A model generated the notes under the pieces. It was not told the origin of the DNA. It worked only from the letters and a program-made list of their open reading frames with translations, and did not search any database. 64,000 bases of DNA from Haloarcula laminariae. Its GTDB lineage: Archaea; Halobacteriota; Halobacteria; Halobacteriales; Haloarculaceae. How positions within the stretch are numbered: position 1 is the stretch's first letter; every line of letters begins with the position of its first letter. The position numbers and the translations under genes were made by a program. Of this stretch, positions 18,840 to 28,054 are shown piece after piece. The DNA is taken from assembly GCF_025457605.1 (NCBI RefSeq), contig NZ_JAMZFY010000001.1, positions 248,001 through 312,000 of the forward strand, read 5' to 3'.

Positions 18840-21098
18840 TCAGTCGGCCTCGTCGGGCCCCCTGGCCGCTGCGCGGTCCATGAGGGTCTGCTGGACGTCA
18901 CGGAGGACGTCGGCCGCGTCTGCCGGCCGGCACTGGACGTAGCTGCCGTCGGCGGTCATCTCCCAGGCCCGTCGGTTGTCCGCGAGATACAGGTCGAGTA
19001 TCTCGTCCAGTCGCGCCCGGAGGTCCGGGTCCTCGATGGGGGCGACGGCCTCGACCCGGCGGTCGAGGTTGCGCTCCATCCAGTCGGCCGAGCCGATGTA
19101 GTAGCGCGGGTCGCCGTCGTTCCCGAAGTAGAAGATGCGCGAGTGCTCCAGGAACCGGCCGACGACGCTCCGCACCGTCACCGTGTCGGTAACGCCCTCG
19201 ACGCCGGGTCGGAGCCGACAGACGTCACGGACGATGAGGTCGATGTCGACGCCGGCCGCCGCGGCACGGTACAGCTCCGCTGTGAGTGCGCGGTCTTCGA
19301 GCGCGTTCATCTTCGCGACGATACGCCCCTCGCCGCCCGCGCTGGCTATCTCGGCCTCCGCCCGAATGCGCTCGACGAGCGCGGGCCGGAGCGTGCTCGG
19401 GGCGACCAGCAGCGTCCCGTAGTCGCGCTGGTCAGAGTGGCCGGTAAAGGAGTTGAACAGCTGAACGAGGTCCTGGCCGATGGCCGGGTCGCAGGTCATC
19501 AGGCCGAGGTCGACGTACGCTCTGGCGGTCTCGGCGTGGTAGTTCCCGGTCCCGACGTGGGAGTACAGCCGGACGCCGTCGGCCTCCCGTCGGACGACCA
19601 GCGCGGTCTTGCTGTGGGCCTTCAGGTCGACGGTGCCGTAGGCGACGTGGATACCCTCCTCCTCCAGCCGGCGGACCCACCGGAGGTTGTTCTCCTCGTC
19701 GAAGCGGGCCTTCAGTTCGACCATCACCGCGACCTCGGTCCCGTTTCGCGCTGCCTCGATGAGGCTCTCGATGACTTTCGAGTCGTGTGTCGTCCGGTAG
19801 ATGGCGACCTTGATGGCCAGCGCGTCGTCGTCGGCGGCCGCCGCCGAGAGGAGCCGCTGGACGGTGCCGTCGAAGGAGTGGTACGGGTGGTGGACGAGCA
19901 CGTCGTCCTCGCGAATCACGTCGAAGACGCTCTCGTCGGCGTCCTCGTCGAGCGCGGCGAATCGGGGGTGGGGCTGGGGCGTCCACGACGGGAGCGAGAG
20001 GTCGGGCCGGTCGAGTTCGCGAACCCGGTCGAGCGCCCGGAGGTTCAGCGGCGCCGTCCGCTCGAACACCTCGCGCTCGTCCAGGTCGAGCTGGGTCGCG
20101 AGGAACTCCCGGACCGACTGTGACATCTCCGCGCTCACCTCCAGGCGGACGACCGTCGCGAACCGGCGGTCCCGCAGGAGTCCCTCTATCATCTCGATGA
20201 GCCCCTCCGCGACCTCCTCGTTCCGGCGTACTTCGGCGTTGCGCGTGACCCGGAACGTCGACCAGCTAACGACCTCGACGTTCGGGAACAGCAGGTCGAG
20301 GTTGTGCCCGATGACCTCCTCCAGCAGGACGAACCGCGTCCGCTCGCTGGCTTGGCCGGCCCCGCCGACGACGTCGGCCACGTCGAGGAGGCGCGGCTGG
20401 TTCTCGGGGACCTTCACGCGGGAGAACTTCGGCGCCTCGCCGTCGGCCCGCGTCTGGACGGCGAGCGAGAGCGAGAGGTTCGAGATGAACGGGAACGTCC
20501 GGGTCGGGTCGACCGTCAACGGCGTCAGCGTCGGGAGTATCTGCGCCCGGAAGTGGTCCCTGAGCGCCCGCTGTCTCTCGGTCGACAGCGACTCGTACTC
20601 GACGATTTCGGCGCCCGCCTCGGGGAGCAACTCCCCGACGACGCGGCGGTAACAGGCGTCCTGTCGGTCGAACATCCCGGCGAGCGTCTCCAGCGCTAGC
20701 TCCCACTGCTCCGCCGGGGTCCGGCCGTCGGGCGAGAGTTCCGTCACATCCCCTGCCATCTGCTGTTTCAGCCCGCCGACGCGCTTCATGCAGAACTCGT
20801 CCGTGTTCCGCGTGAACAGCGACAGGAACCGCAGTCGCTCGAACAGCGGGGTCCGCGGGTCGGTCGCCTCGGCCAGCACCCGCTTCTGGAACGACAGCGC
20901 CGACAGTTCGCGGTTGAGATACCACCCCGGCTCCTCGAAGTCCGGGTCCGTGGTGTCGGGCACCGCCGGGCCGGAGTCGACGCCGTAGTCGATGTGGGTC
21001 CGCTCCGCAGTCCCGGACTGGTCCGTCACCTCGCCCTCGCCTGACGGCGACGACGCGTCGGCGCTCTCCTCGCCCGCGTCGCCGGCTCCGTCAGTCAT
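18840..21098 (-). CDS. ppk1: Polyphosphate kinase 1
   Basis: The 752-aa product has all PPK1 parts: an N-terminal helical domain beginning WYLNRELSALSFQKRVLAEA, a middle domain, and two PLD-like catalytic domains. The phospho-histidine region reads RLYSHVGTGNYH, and the C-terminal domain reads SRIFYFGNDGDPRYYIGSADWMERNLDRR. It makes long-chain polyphosphate from ATP and can work in reverse. An extra 60-residue acidic leader is haloarchaeal in style. The start at 21098 overlaps the upstream phosphatase stop within ATGACTGA, so the two are probably coupled. Confidence 0.95.
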   Translation of the reverse strand: MTDGAGDAGEESADASSPSGEGEVTDQSGTAERTHIDYGVDSGPAVPDTTDPDFEEPGWYLNRELSALSFQKRVLAEATDPRTPLFERLRFLSLFTRNTDEFCMKRVGGLKQQMAGDVTELSPDGRTPAEQWELALETLAGMFDRQDACYRRVVGELLPEAGAEIVEYESLSTERQRALRDHFRAQILPTLTPLTVDPTRTFPFISNLSLSLAVQTRADGEAPKFSRVKVPENQPRLLDVADVVGGAGQASERTRFVLLEEVIGHNLDLLFPNVEVVSWSTFRVTRNAEVRRNEEVAEGLIEMIEGLLRDRRFATVVRLEVSAEMSQSVREFLATQLDLDEREVFERTAPLNLRALDRVRELDRPDLSLPSWTPQPHPRFAALDEDADESVFDVIREDDVLVHHPYHSFDGTVQRLLSAAAADDDALAIKVAIYRTTHDSKVIESLIEAARNGTEVAVMVELKARFDEENNLRWVRRLEEEGIHVAYGTVDLKAHSKTALVVRREADGVRLYSHVGTGNYHAETARAYVDLGLMTCDPAIGQDLVQLFNSFTGHSDQRDYGTLLVAPSTLRPALVERIRAEAEIASAGGEGRIVAKMNALEDRALTAELYRAAAAGVDIDLIVRDVCRLRPGVEGVTDTVTVRSVVGRFLEHSRIFYFGNDGDPRYYIGSADWMERNLDRRVEAVAPIEDPDLRARLDEILDLYLADNRRAWEMTADGSYVQCRPADAADVLRDVQQTLMDRAAARGPDEAD

Positions 21099-21801
21099 CG
21101 TCCTCCGTCGCGACGGCCGGGTCAATCCACTTCCGGTCGGCCCTCGTCTCGTACTCCGTAACCGCCGGGACGCTCGTGAAGGCGCCCGTATCAGTGTCGT
21201 AGGCAGTCAGCGCCCCGCCGTAGACACAGCCAGTGTCGAGGCCGACCGCCCACTCCGTCTCGACCGGCGCGTCGACGACGGTGTGACCGAAGTACACCCG
21301 CGGCGGGCCGGTGTACGTCTCGAACCAGAAGGGACCGGCGTAGCCGTTCTCCGGCGGTATCGACCGGAACGTCAGCAGCGACTCGGCGTCTTGCTCGGCC
21401 AGGGGATGTCTGGGGTCGACGCCGCCGTGGACCGCCATCGACTCATCCCAGCTAATCACCAGCGGCAGCGACTCCAGATACGCGAAGTCGTCGGCCGACA
21501 GGCTCGGTTCAGCCGTGGTCCCGTCGAGCAGTTTCTGCTCGTTGTTACCCCGGACCGACAGCATGTTCGGGTGGTCCCGGAAGCGCGAGACGACGCCGGC
21601 GCTGTTGGGCCCTTTCGTCACCAGGTCGCCGACGAACACCAGCAGGTCGCTCTCGCTCACGTCCAGTCGCTCCAGCAGGCGTTCGAGTTCCGCGAGACAG
21701 CCGTGGACGTCGCCGACGACGTAGATGTTGTCCCACGTGTCGGCGTCGACGCGGTGGTGGTGCGGTGCGACGGTGTCATGGAAGTCGTCGTCCGCTAGCA
21801 T
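21091..21801 (-). CDS. PPP-type metallophosphoesterase
   Basis: The 236-aa enzyme carries the calcineurin-like dimetal motifs GDVHGC, GDLVTKGPNSAG and GNNEQ, then a catalytic-site histidine in AVHGG and a later FGHTVVDAP. This is the Ser/Thr phosphatase or diadenosine tetraphosphatase-like group (PrpE/ApaH). The start MLADDDFHDTVAPHHH at 21801 is taken as native; an upstream ATG at 21906 would add 35 unusual Arg-rich residues. The overlap with ppk1 by 8 bp suggests joint expression and perhaps a role in phosphate, polyphosphate or Ap4A balance. The substrate is inferred, not shown. Confidence 0.85.
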   Translation of the reverse strand: MLADDDFHDTVAPHHHRVDADTWDNIYVVGDVHGCLAELERLLERLDVSESDLLVFVGDLVTKGPNSAGVVSRFRDHPNMLSVRGNNEQKLLDGTTAEPSLSADDFAYLESLPLVISWDESMAVHGGVDPRHPLAEQDAESLLTFRSIPPENGYAGPFWFETYTGPPRVYFGHTVVDAPVETEWAVGLDTGCVYGGALTAYDTDTGAFTSVPAVTEYETRADRKWIDPAVATEDDD

Positions 21802-22002
21802 CGGTCGGTGCCACCGGCGGTGGGGCCGACCGCCGCGTGGCGCGTAGTAGTCGTGTACATCCCGCTCGTTCGACGTTATCAGCGATGCGACAATAAAAAC
21901 GCGCATGGCGGCAGTCGGCCCGACGGCGCCGGCTCACTCGCCGTTCATTCGCCCGCCGGCTCAAACCGCCGAAAGACTTCGTCTCTCGTGTTTCGTGCCC
22001 AC

Positions 22003-22323
22003 TCACTCCCCGTTCGAAGGCTCGAACCGGTGCCGGACGACCTCGCTGTCGTCGTCCCACTCGAACGTCTCGTGGACCCGGTTCAGCCGCTCGCGGTAGG
22101 CGTCGAGGTCCGCCGACCCCTCCCGCTGGGCGTCCTCGTCGGTCAGGTCGCCGAGCGTGCGGTGGGTCACGTCGGTCACCTCGAAGGTCTTGCCGTCTAT
22201 CTCGAACGTGTCGCCCTCGTCGGCGTACGCCTGGCCCCGGTGCATCTGTGTTATCTCGCCCTCGGCGGCCATCTGCTGGATTGGACCGTTCGGGAGAACC
22301 TCGCCGGCATCGATGTGTGCCAT
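22003..22323 (-). CDS. ASCH/PUA-like domain protein
   Basis: The 106-aa protein reads MAHIDAGEVLPNGPIQQMAAEGEITQMHRGQAYADEGDTF with IDGKTFEVTDVTHRTLGDLTDEDAQREG, matching the ASCH fold (a PUA-like beta barrel with GxKxxExR-like turns) that is predicted to bind RNA or modified nucleotides. The C terminus ETFEWDDDSEVVRHRFE is a conserved haloarchaeal ending. It is divergent from the GTPase gene at 22417, and both promoters lie in the 93 bp between them. The ligand is unknown; an RNA or translation link is an inference from the fold and the neighbour. Confidence 0.75.
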   Translation of the reverse strand: MAHIDAGEVLPNGPIQQMAAEGEITQMHRGQAYADEGDTFEIDGKTFEVTDVTHRTLGDLTDEDAQREGSADLDAYRERLNRVHETFEWDDDSEVVRHRFEPSNGE

Positions 22324-22385
22324 ATCGGTAGTCGGGACGCGACGGACAAAAGCGTGGCTCGCTTCCCGAATTCCGATTGAACGAC

Positions 22386-22395
22386 CTTTTATCCG
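22386..22395 (+). promoter_or_regulatory. TATA box for the NOG1-type GTPase
   Basis: ccttttatcc lies about 26 bp before the ATG at 22417. It supports that start and implies an almost leaderless mRNA. Confidence 0.55.
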
Positions 22396-22416
22396 GTGAC
22401 TGTCAAAGATGCGGCA

Positions 22417-23421
22417 ATGAGCCATCCCTTCGAGAATCTCCCGACCACGCCCCGGGCCGAGGAGATACTGGATAAAGCGTTCTCGCGGGCGACGCGCGCA
22501 TCGGGGTCCAAGACGGGTATTGAGGCCCAGCAGTCGATGCTGATGACCGCCTCGAACATCATCTCGGACAACCTCGAAAACGTCGCCACGCAGTGGCCGA
22601 CCATCGACGAACTGGACCCCTTCTACGTGGAACTGGCCGGTGCGGTCATCAGCGAGACCGCCCCGGCCGACGACGACCCCGGCATCGACGCGCTGAAACA
22701 GCACCTCTCGAACATCTCCTGGGCCGGCCGCAAAGCCAAGGAAATCCGCCAGGAGTACGAGGGCCGGGTCGTCCGAAGCGACATCGACACGTCCCGCAAG
22801 CTCCGCAAGCAGGCCTTCGCCCGCATGGCCGACATCACCGAACAGGTCGAAGACGACCTCGAAGCGGTCTCGAAGGCCCGCGACGCGCTGAAGGGGCTCC
22901 CGGACATCCGCCCGGACGAACCCGTCATCGTCGTCGCCGGCTACCCCAACGTCGGGAAGTCCTCCTTCGTGAACAAGGTGACCCGCGCCGACAACGAGAT
23001 CGCGTCCTACCCCTTCACGACGACCCAGATTCGCGTGGGCCACGTCGAGTCGGGGCGCATCCGCTACCAGCTCGTCGACACGCCGGGGCTGCTCGACCGC
23101 CCGCCGGAGGAGCGCAACGAAATCGAGTCCCAGGCCATCAGCGCGCTGGAACACCTCGCCGACGCCGTGCTGGTCCTCGTCGACCCCAGCGGCGAGTGTG
23201 GCTACCCGCTGGCACAGCAACTCGAACTCCGCGACGACATCGAGTCGCTGTTCGACGCGCCGGTACTGACCATCGGCAACAAGAGCGACCGCTCGACCGA
23301 TGTCGAGGCTGACCACTTCATGAGCGTCACCGAGGACGACAACGTCGACGGCGTCCTCGACGCGGCCATCGAGGCCGTCGACTGGGATATCGAGTTGCCG
23401 TTTGAGGAAGGCGAGAATTGA
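22417..23421 (+). CDS. NOG1-family GTP-binding protein
   Basis: The 334-aa protein has a helical N-terminal domain (residues 1-165, NOG1_N-like: MSHPFENLPTTPRAEEILDKAF, LSNISWAGRKAKEIRQEY). A TRAFAC GTPase domain follows with G1 GYPNVGKSS near 174, G3 DTPGL near 220 and G4 NKSD near 288. NOG1 acts in assembly of the large ribosomal subunit in eukaryotes; archaeal versions are shorter, as here, and presumably do the same. The stop codon lies inside a hairpin (23412-23446). Confidence 0.9.
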   Translation: MSHPFENLPTTPRAEEILDKAFSRATRASGSKTGIEAQQSMLMTASNIISDNLENVATQWPTIDELDPFYVELAGAVISETAPADDDPGIDALKQHLSNISWAGRKAKEIRQEYEGRVVRSDIDTSRKLRKQAFARMADITEQVEDDLEAVSKARDALKGLPDIRPDEPVIVVAGYPNVGKSSFVNKVTRADNEIASYPFTTTQIRVGHVESGRIRYQLVDTPGLLDRPPEERNEIESQAISALEHLADAVLVLVDPSGECGYPLAQQLELRDDIESLFDAPVLTIGNKSDRSTDVEADHFMSVTEDDNVDGVLDAAIEAVDWDIELPFEEGEN

Positions 23422-23446
23422 GGGAGCGTAGCGACCGAAATTCTCG
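23412..23446. terminator. Hairpin over the NOG1 stop codon
   Basis: Perfect 8-bp arms CGAGAATT (23412-23419) and AATTCTCG (23439-23446) enclose gagggagcgtagcgaccga, a variant of the dispersed GAGCGAAGCGAG core. It overlaps the TGA stop. A transcription end or a REP-like repeat is likely. The following 110 bp, up to the SIMPL gene, hold more degenerate gagcg-type units and no gene. Confidence 0.5.
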
Positions 23447-23558
23447 GATAGCGAACGGCCCAGCCGTGAGCAGCGAGGGCTGAGCGACCAGCGGGAGCGA
23501 AGGCCTCGAATCGCGAGCGGACCTCTCGAAAAAACGGGTGAGCGGACCGACCCGTGCG

Positions 23559-24287
23559 TCAGTTCTCCAGTTCGTAGGTGACCTGGACGCTCACGTCGAC
23601 GGTGACCGGCCCCGGCGAGACGTTCGTCTCCCCGCCGGCGTCGGCGCTGGCGTACTCGGGGCGGACCACCGGCTGACCGCTGTCGCTCGTCTGTATCGTC
23701 ACCGCGTCGCCGACGCTACGGTTCTCGGCAGTCGCCAGCGTGGTCGCGTCGCCGCGGGCCCGCTCCATCGCCGTCGTCAGGGCCTCCTCGCGGGCCGCGG
23801 CCCGCGTGTCGTCGCTCAGGCGATACGTGATTCCCTCGACGCGGTCGGCGCCGCTGTCGACGGCGGCGTCGACGAGTGTCCCCACGTCGTCGACGGCGCT
23901 CGTCTCGGCTTCGACGGTGTGGACGGCGACGTAGCCGACCAGTTCACGGCCGTCGTCGCGGTAGTTGTACTCCGGACTGACGGTAAAGCGCGAGGACGTG
24001 ACGGTCGCGCCCTCGCTTTCGAGCGCGTTCCTGATGGCGTCGGCATCACCGCTCACGTTGTTCCTGGCTGCGGCCGTCGTCTCGCCCCGACCGACGGCGG
24101 CGACGGTCACCGTCGCCTCGTCGGGCGCGCGCTCGACCGTCGCGTCGGCGCCGACGCTGACGGTGGCGTTCTCGGCTGTCGGTGTCGCGCTCCCGTCCGC
24201 TCCGCCGGTATCTGCGAGAACGAAGCCGACGCCGCCGGCCAGCACGAGCGCCGCGACGCCGATGGCCGCGAGTGGTTTCGTGTCCAT
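23559..24287 (-). CDS. SIMPL (DUF541) domain exported protein
   Basis: The 242-aa protein has an N-terminal signal or anchor (MDTKPLAAIGVAALVLAGGVGFVLA). The SIMPL domain follows: VSVGADATVERAPDEATVTVAAVG, ALESEGATVTSSRFTVSPEYNY, a VGYVAVHTVEAE stretch, VDAAVDSGADRVEGITY and a beta-strand C terminus VTVDVSVQVTYELEN. Bacterial relatives (YggE, BP26) are periplasmic and linked to oxidative stress. Here it is expected outside the membrane. The start was set at 24287 because upstream codons encode no signal. It shares a strand with the DUF389 gene but is probably separate. Confidence 0.85.
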   Translation of the reverse strand: MDTKPLAAIGVAALVLAGGVGFVLADTGGADGSATPTAENATVSVGADATVERAPDEATVTVAAVGRGETTAAARNNVSGDADAIRNALESEGATVTSSRFTVSPEYNYRDDGRELVGYVAVHTVEAETSAVDDVGTLVDAAVDSGADRVEGITYRLSDDTRAAAREEALTTAMERARGDATTLATAENRSVGDAVTIQTSDSGQPVVRPEYASADAGGETNVSPGPVTVDVSVQVTYELEN

Positions 24288-24349
24288 ACGGGCCGGACGC
24301 ACCCCGGCGTATTTATCCCACCGGACGCTCAAACCCGGCTTTGAGCGTG

Positions 24350-25627
24350 TTACCCGCGCTCGACGGTGATGTACCGGACAGAGGTCTCGACGTCCCGGCC
24401 CGCCTCGTCGTCGGTCACGCGGTCGAGTCGGGCCGCCAACCCCGGCGGCTCGGCCCCCGGCGGGATGCCGACGGTGACGATGACGTGGTTTGGCTGCTGG
24501 AAGAGGACGCCGTTGCTGTGTTCGACCTCGACGTTGAGGACCTGTCGCGGCGGCTCGACGGCGGTCTCGACGCGTTCCTGTATCGCCTCGTCCGTGGTCG
24601 CTCGCTGGTAGCTGTCGAAGGTCACGCCCCCGAGAAACGCCGAGAGGACGAGGATGGAGACCACCAGGACGCCGATGCGTTTCACCGTCGCCGCGCGGGC
24701 GTCGCTCTCGCGGAACCAGTACTCCGGCCGGTAGCCCTGGTACCACAGCCCGACCAGCACGGCCAGATTGATAGAGAGGATGTTCACGAGCACGAGCACG
24801 CCCGACCCCAGCGAGACCAGCGGCTGGCCCCACGCGATGCCGATGCCGACCGTCGCCGCCGGCGGGATGAGCGCGACGGCTATCATCACGCCGACCAGCG
24901 CCGTCGACACCCCGGAGGTGAGGCTCAACACGCCGGCCGCGCCGGCGCCCAGCGCGACCACGAGCGAGAGGAAGTCAGGCGCGACCCGCTCGCGGACCTG
25001 CTGGACGCTCGTCACGTCGGCGATGGGTGGGACCACGTTCGCCGTCCGCACCAGGAAGGCGAAGGCGGCCGCGCTGACGACCGCCAGCACGAGGCCGAAG
25101 GCCTGGAGCTTGACGCCGCGGGCGAACAGCTCGTGGTCGTCGACGACGGTGCCGACGTTGGCCGTCATCGCCGGTCCGATGAGCGGCGCGATGACCATCG
25201 ACCCGACCACGACCGCCGGCGAGTTCAACAGGAGTCCCGCCGTCGCGATGACCGCGCTGATGACGGTCATGATGGCGTAGGTCCGCAGCGACGGGGCGAG
25301 GTCTTCGGCCTTGGCGGTCAGCTCCTCGCGGGCGATGCGGTCCTCGTCTTTCTCCTCGGCGTAGCGCTCCTCCAGCGCCTCGAAGTCCCTTGAGAGGACG
25401 GTGTTGGCCTCGGTGATGACCGTATACGTGTCGTCTGACAGCCCCACGTCCCGGAGCGACTCGAGCACCGGCTCGACGGCGTTCGTGGGTAGCGGGAACG
25501 TGACGACGGCTCCGATGTCCCGCCCGCTCGACTCCTCGTTGACCACGTAGTCGATGCCCTCGTCGTCGAGGACGCCCAGTATCGGCTCGCGTTTGCCCTG
25601 GGGGACCGAAATCTGTACCAGCCGCAC
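24350..25627 (-). CDS. DUF389 (TIGR00341) membrane protein
   Basis: The 425-aa protein starts at GTG 25627 with MRLVQISVPQGKREPILGVLDDEGIDYVV, a cytosolic ferredoxin-like N-terminal domain (1-85). A membrane core of about six helices includes the family motif SMVIAPLIGPAM (near 165). The TIGR00341 family is widespread in haloarchaea and its transport or signalling role is unknown. A soluble C-terminal domain ends SVRYITVERG. It is divergent from engB, with 91 bp between. Confidence 0.85.
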   Translation of the reverse strand: MRLVQISVPQGKREPILGVLDDEGIDYVVNEESSGRDIGAVVTFPLPTNAVEPVLESLRDVGLSDDTYTVITEANTVLSRDFEALEERYAEEKDEDRIAREELTAKAEDLAPSLRTYAIMTVISAVIATAGLLLNSPAVVVGSMVIAPLIGPAMTANVGTVVDDHELFARGVKLQAFGLVLAVVSAAAFAFLVRTANVVPPIADVTSVQQVRERVAPDFLSLVVALGAGAAGVLSLTSGVSTALVGVMIAVALIPPAATVGIGIAWGQPLVSLGSGVLVLVNILSINLAVLVGLWYQGYRPEYWFRESDARAATVKRIGVLVVSILVLSAFLGGVTFDSYQRATTDEAIQERVETAVEPPRQVLNVEVEHSNGVLFQQPNHVIVTVGIPPGAEPPGLAARLDRVTDDEAGRDVETSVRYITVERG

Positions 25628-25718
25628 GGCTATCGGTGTGGGGGCTGTCGATAAAAACCCGGGTGGTCGGGCAGGCGGAAACTGACGTGTTTTTCCCCCT
25701 CGGCGCAGTATCCGGCGT

Positions 25719-26336
25719 ATGTTCGACTCACGCCCCGACCGGAGCGCCGAAGTCGTCCTGATGGGTCGCTCCAACGTCGGCAAGTCGACGCTGATGCGGG
25801 AGCTGACCGGCCACACCTTCGACACCGGCCAACGGCCCGGCGTCACCCGCAGCCCCAACCACTACGACTGGACCGGCCCGGACTTCGTTCTGACCGACCT
25901 GCCCGGCTTCGGGTTCATGAAGGGCGTCCCCGACGAGGTGCGCGAGCAGATAAAGACCGACGTGGTCCGCTACGTCGAGGACAACGCCGAGAAGATTCTC
26001 GTCGGTATCCTCGTCGTCGACGGGAAGAGCGTCATCGACATCATCGACCGGCACTCGGGCCCCGACGAGATACCTCACGACGTGGAGATGTTCCACTTCC
26101 TCCGGGACGTGGGCGTCGAACCCGTCGTCGCCGTCAACAAGATGGACAAGGTCGACGACGAGGACGAGCGCCTGAACGAGCTGTGTGACCGTCTCGGGCT
26201 GTATCCGCCGTGGAAACAGTGGCAGGAGACCATCGCCCCAATCAGCGCCAAACGGGGCAACATCTCGAACCTGACCGAAGCGGTCCGTCACCACCTCCAC
26301 GAGGCCGAACGGGACGACCTCTACCAGTTCTTCTAA
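25719..26336 (+). CDS. engB: EngB/YihA GTP-binding protein
   Basis: The 205-aa TRAFAC GTPase has G1 GRSNVGKST (16-24), a TxxPG region [10 protein letters not shown]3 DLPGFGF near 59, G4 NKMDK near 140 and G5 SAKRGN. EngB helps assemble the large ribosomal subunit. Length and motif spacing are normal. The downstream 290 bp hold stacked hairpins that could end its transcript. Confidence 0.93.
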   Translation: MFDSRPDRSAEVVLMGRSNVGKSTLMRELTGHTFDTGQRPGVTRSPNHYDWTGPDFVLTDLPGFGFMKGVPDEVREQIKTDVVRYVEDNAEKILVGILVVDGKSVIDIIDRHSGPDEIPHDVEMFHFLRDVGVEPVVAVNKMDKVDDEDERLNELCDRLGLYPPWKQWQETIAPISAKRGNISNLTEAVRHHLHEAERDDLYQFF

Positions 26337-26627
26337 ACCACCTTTTTCTGCGTCGGGTGTCCTCGTGCGCTCTTCGAGCGCGCTGCGGACACCCTCCTTG
26401 AAAAACGTGGGTGAAAAAGGCCGGAATCTCGGCCTCTGGCCTCGATTCCGGTGAAACGGCGCGCGAGGCGCGCCGTATGCTCTTCCGGAGTGCCTGCCCT
26501 TCCCCGTCCGCGCTCGGGCGCGATAGCTATCGCGCCACTCGCGCCCGGCCGCGGCGACTGCCGGGGGTGTGGGTTCGGTCACGCCGGGCGAAACACAGTT
26601 GTACGCGGCCGCTGTCGCTCCGACAAC
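26337..26627. other. Non-coding region with three hairpins and a perfect palindrome
   Basis: The region after engB holds hairpin A (GGGTGTCC 26355-26362 / GGACACCC 26387-26394, with inner GCGCTC/GAGCGC), hairpin B (CCGGAATC 26421-26428 / GATTCCGG 26444-26451, with inner GGCC/GGCC), hairpin C (9-bp arms 26456-26464 / 26468-26476) and a perfect 20-bp palindrome at 26517-26536 centred on AGCT. No convincing ORF uses it. It may hold terminators, a protein-binding site or a structured RNA. Confidence 0.6.
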
Positions 26628-27548
26628 ATGGCTGGGCTGGCAGGGCCGATACGCCGCCTCCGCGACCGCGTCGAGGCCGTCGAGGACCGGGTCAACGCCC
26701 GGCTTCCGCCGTCGCTGAAAATCGGGCTGGGCGTGCTGTACTGGTTCTCGACGCGCACCTCGAAGCGGTTCGACGCCGCCGCCGACCGGCCGGCCGTCCG
26801 CCGGTGGTGTGACCTCGCCGTCGCGACCCTGTTCGTCCTGCAGGTCGGGACGCTGGCGCTGGTCGCCGTGGCCGCGGGCAACGCTCTGGGCCGGGAGCCG
26901 ACGGCGCTGAACGACCCGGTCAACACCGTCGCGATTCCGGGGGTCAACGACTTCATGCCGCTGGCCTCGACGCCGTACATCGTCCTCGGGCTCGTCGTCG
27001 CCACCGTCGTCCACGAGGGCGGCCACGCGCTGGCCTGCCGCGCCGAGGGGGTCCCCGTCGAGGAGTGGGGCGTGGCGCTGCTGGGCGGGGTCGTGCCGCT
27101 TGCGGGCTACGTGCTGCCCGACGACGCGCTCGACGAGGCCGGCGCCCGGACGCGGATGCGCGTGTTCGCGGTGGGGGTCCAGCACAACCTCGTGGTCACC
27201 GTTCTCGCCGGCGCCGTCCTCCTGAGTTCGCTGACTGCCTCGCCCGCCGAGGCCTTCCTCACCTACTTCGGCTGGGCGGCGACGGGCGGGGCGGCGCCGA
27301 CGGCCGCGGCCGTGGCGGCGCTCGGCCCGCTGACCAACGCCTGCTTCTGGCTCGTCCTGTTGAACGCGAACGTCGGGCTCCTCAACGCCCTGCCCATCGG
27401 CCCGCTGGACGGCGGCCGCGTCCTCGCCGAGAGCATCGACGCGGCCGGCGACCGCGTCCCGCCGTGGCTCAAGCGGACCGCGATGTACGCGACGAGCGGC
27501 ATCGCCGTCGGGCTGCTGGTCGTGGCTATCCTCGGCCCGTATCTCTGA
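26628..27548 (+). CDS. Site-2 protease family (M50) membrane metallopeptidase
   Basis: The 306-aa protein has about six membrane helices. The zinc motif HEGGH (near residues 128-132, in VVHEGGHALACRAEG) and a downstream NALPIGPLDGGRVLAE box, which supplies the third ligand, mark an M50/S2P intramembrane protease. Such enzymes cut membrane-bound regulators; the substrate is unknown. The first 60 residues are cytosolic and basic. The start is ATG 26628, since the longer frame from 26451 passes through the palindromic region. Confidence 0.88.
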   Translation: MAGLAGPIRRLRDRVEAVEDRVNARLPPSLKIGLGVLYWFSTRTSKRFDAAADRPAVRRWCDLAVATLFVLQVGTLALVAVAAGNALGREPTALNDPVNTVAIPGVNDFMPLASTPYIVLGLVVATVVHEGGHALACRAEGVPVEEWGVALLGGVVPLAGYVLPDDALDEAGARTRMRVFAVGVQHNLVVTVLAGAVLLSSLTASPAEAFLTYFGWAATGGAAPTAAAVAALGPLTNACFWLVLLNANVGLLNALPIGPLDGGRVLAESIDAAGDRVPPWLKRTAMYATSGIAVGLLVVAILGPYL

Positions 27549-27611
27549 GCGGGCGACAATCAGCGTCGTCGCCACTCACGGAGCGTGAAACGGCCGGAAA
27601 ACGACGGTCGG

Positions 27612-27908
<297 letters not shown>

Positions 27909-28054
27909 TCACCCGGACCGTTGCCGCAGTTGGTTCGCCGCTGTCGTTTCGGGTACCCGGATTCACTGGCGCGTGTGAGGCGCAGGCTTCATTCGACATT
28001 ACCTAGTCGCCTGTATCAGCTACAGGGGTAAATAATCTTTCTCCCGCGGAATCG

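Noticed and set aside
26451-26627. N-terminal extension of the site-2 protease from 26451
   Set aside because: The extra codons are encoded by palindromic sequence and give an Arg/Gly/Cys-rich string. The family N terminus begins at ATG 26628.
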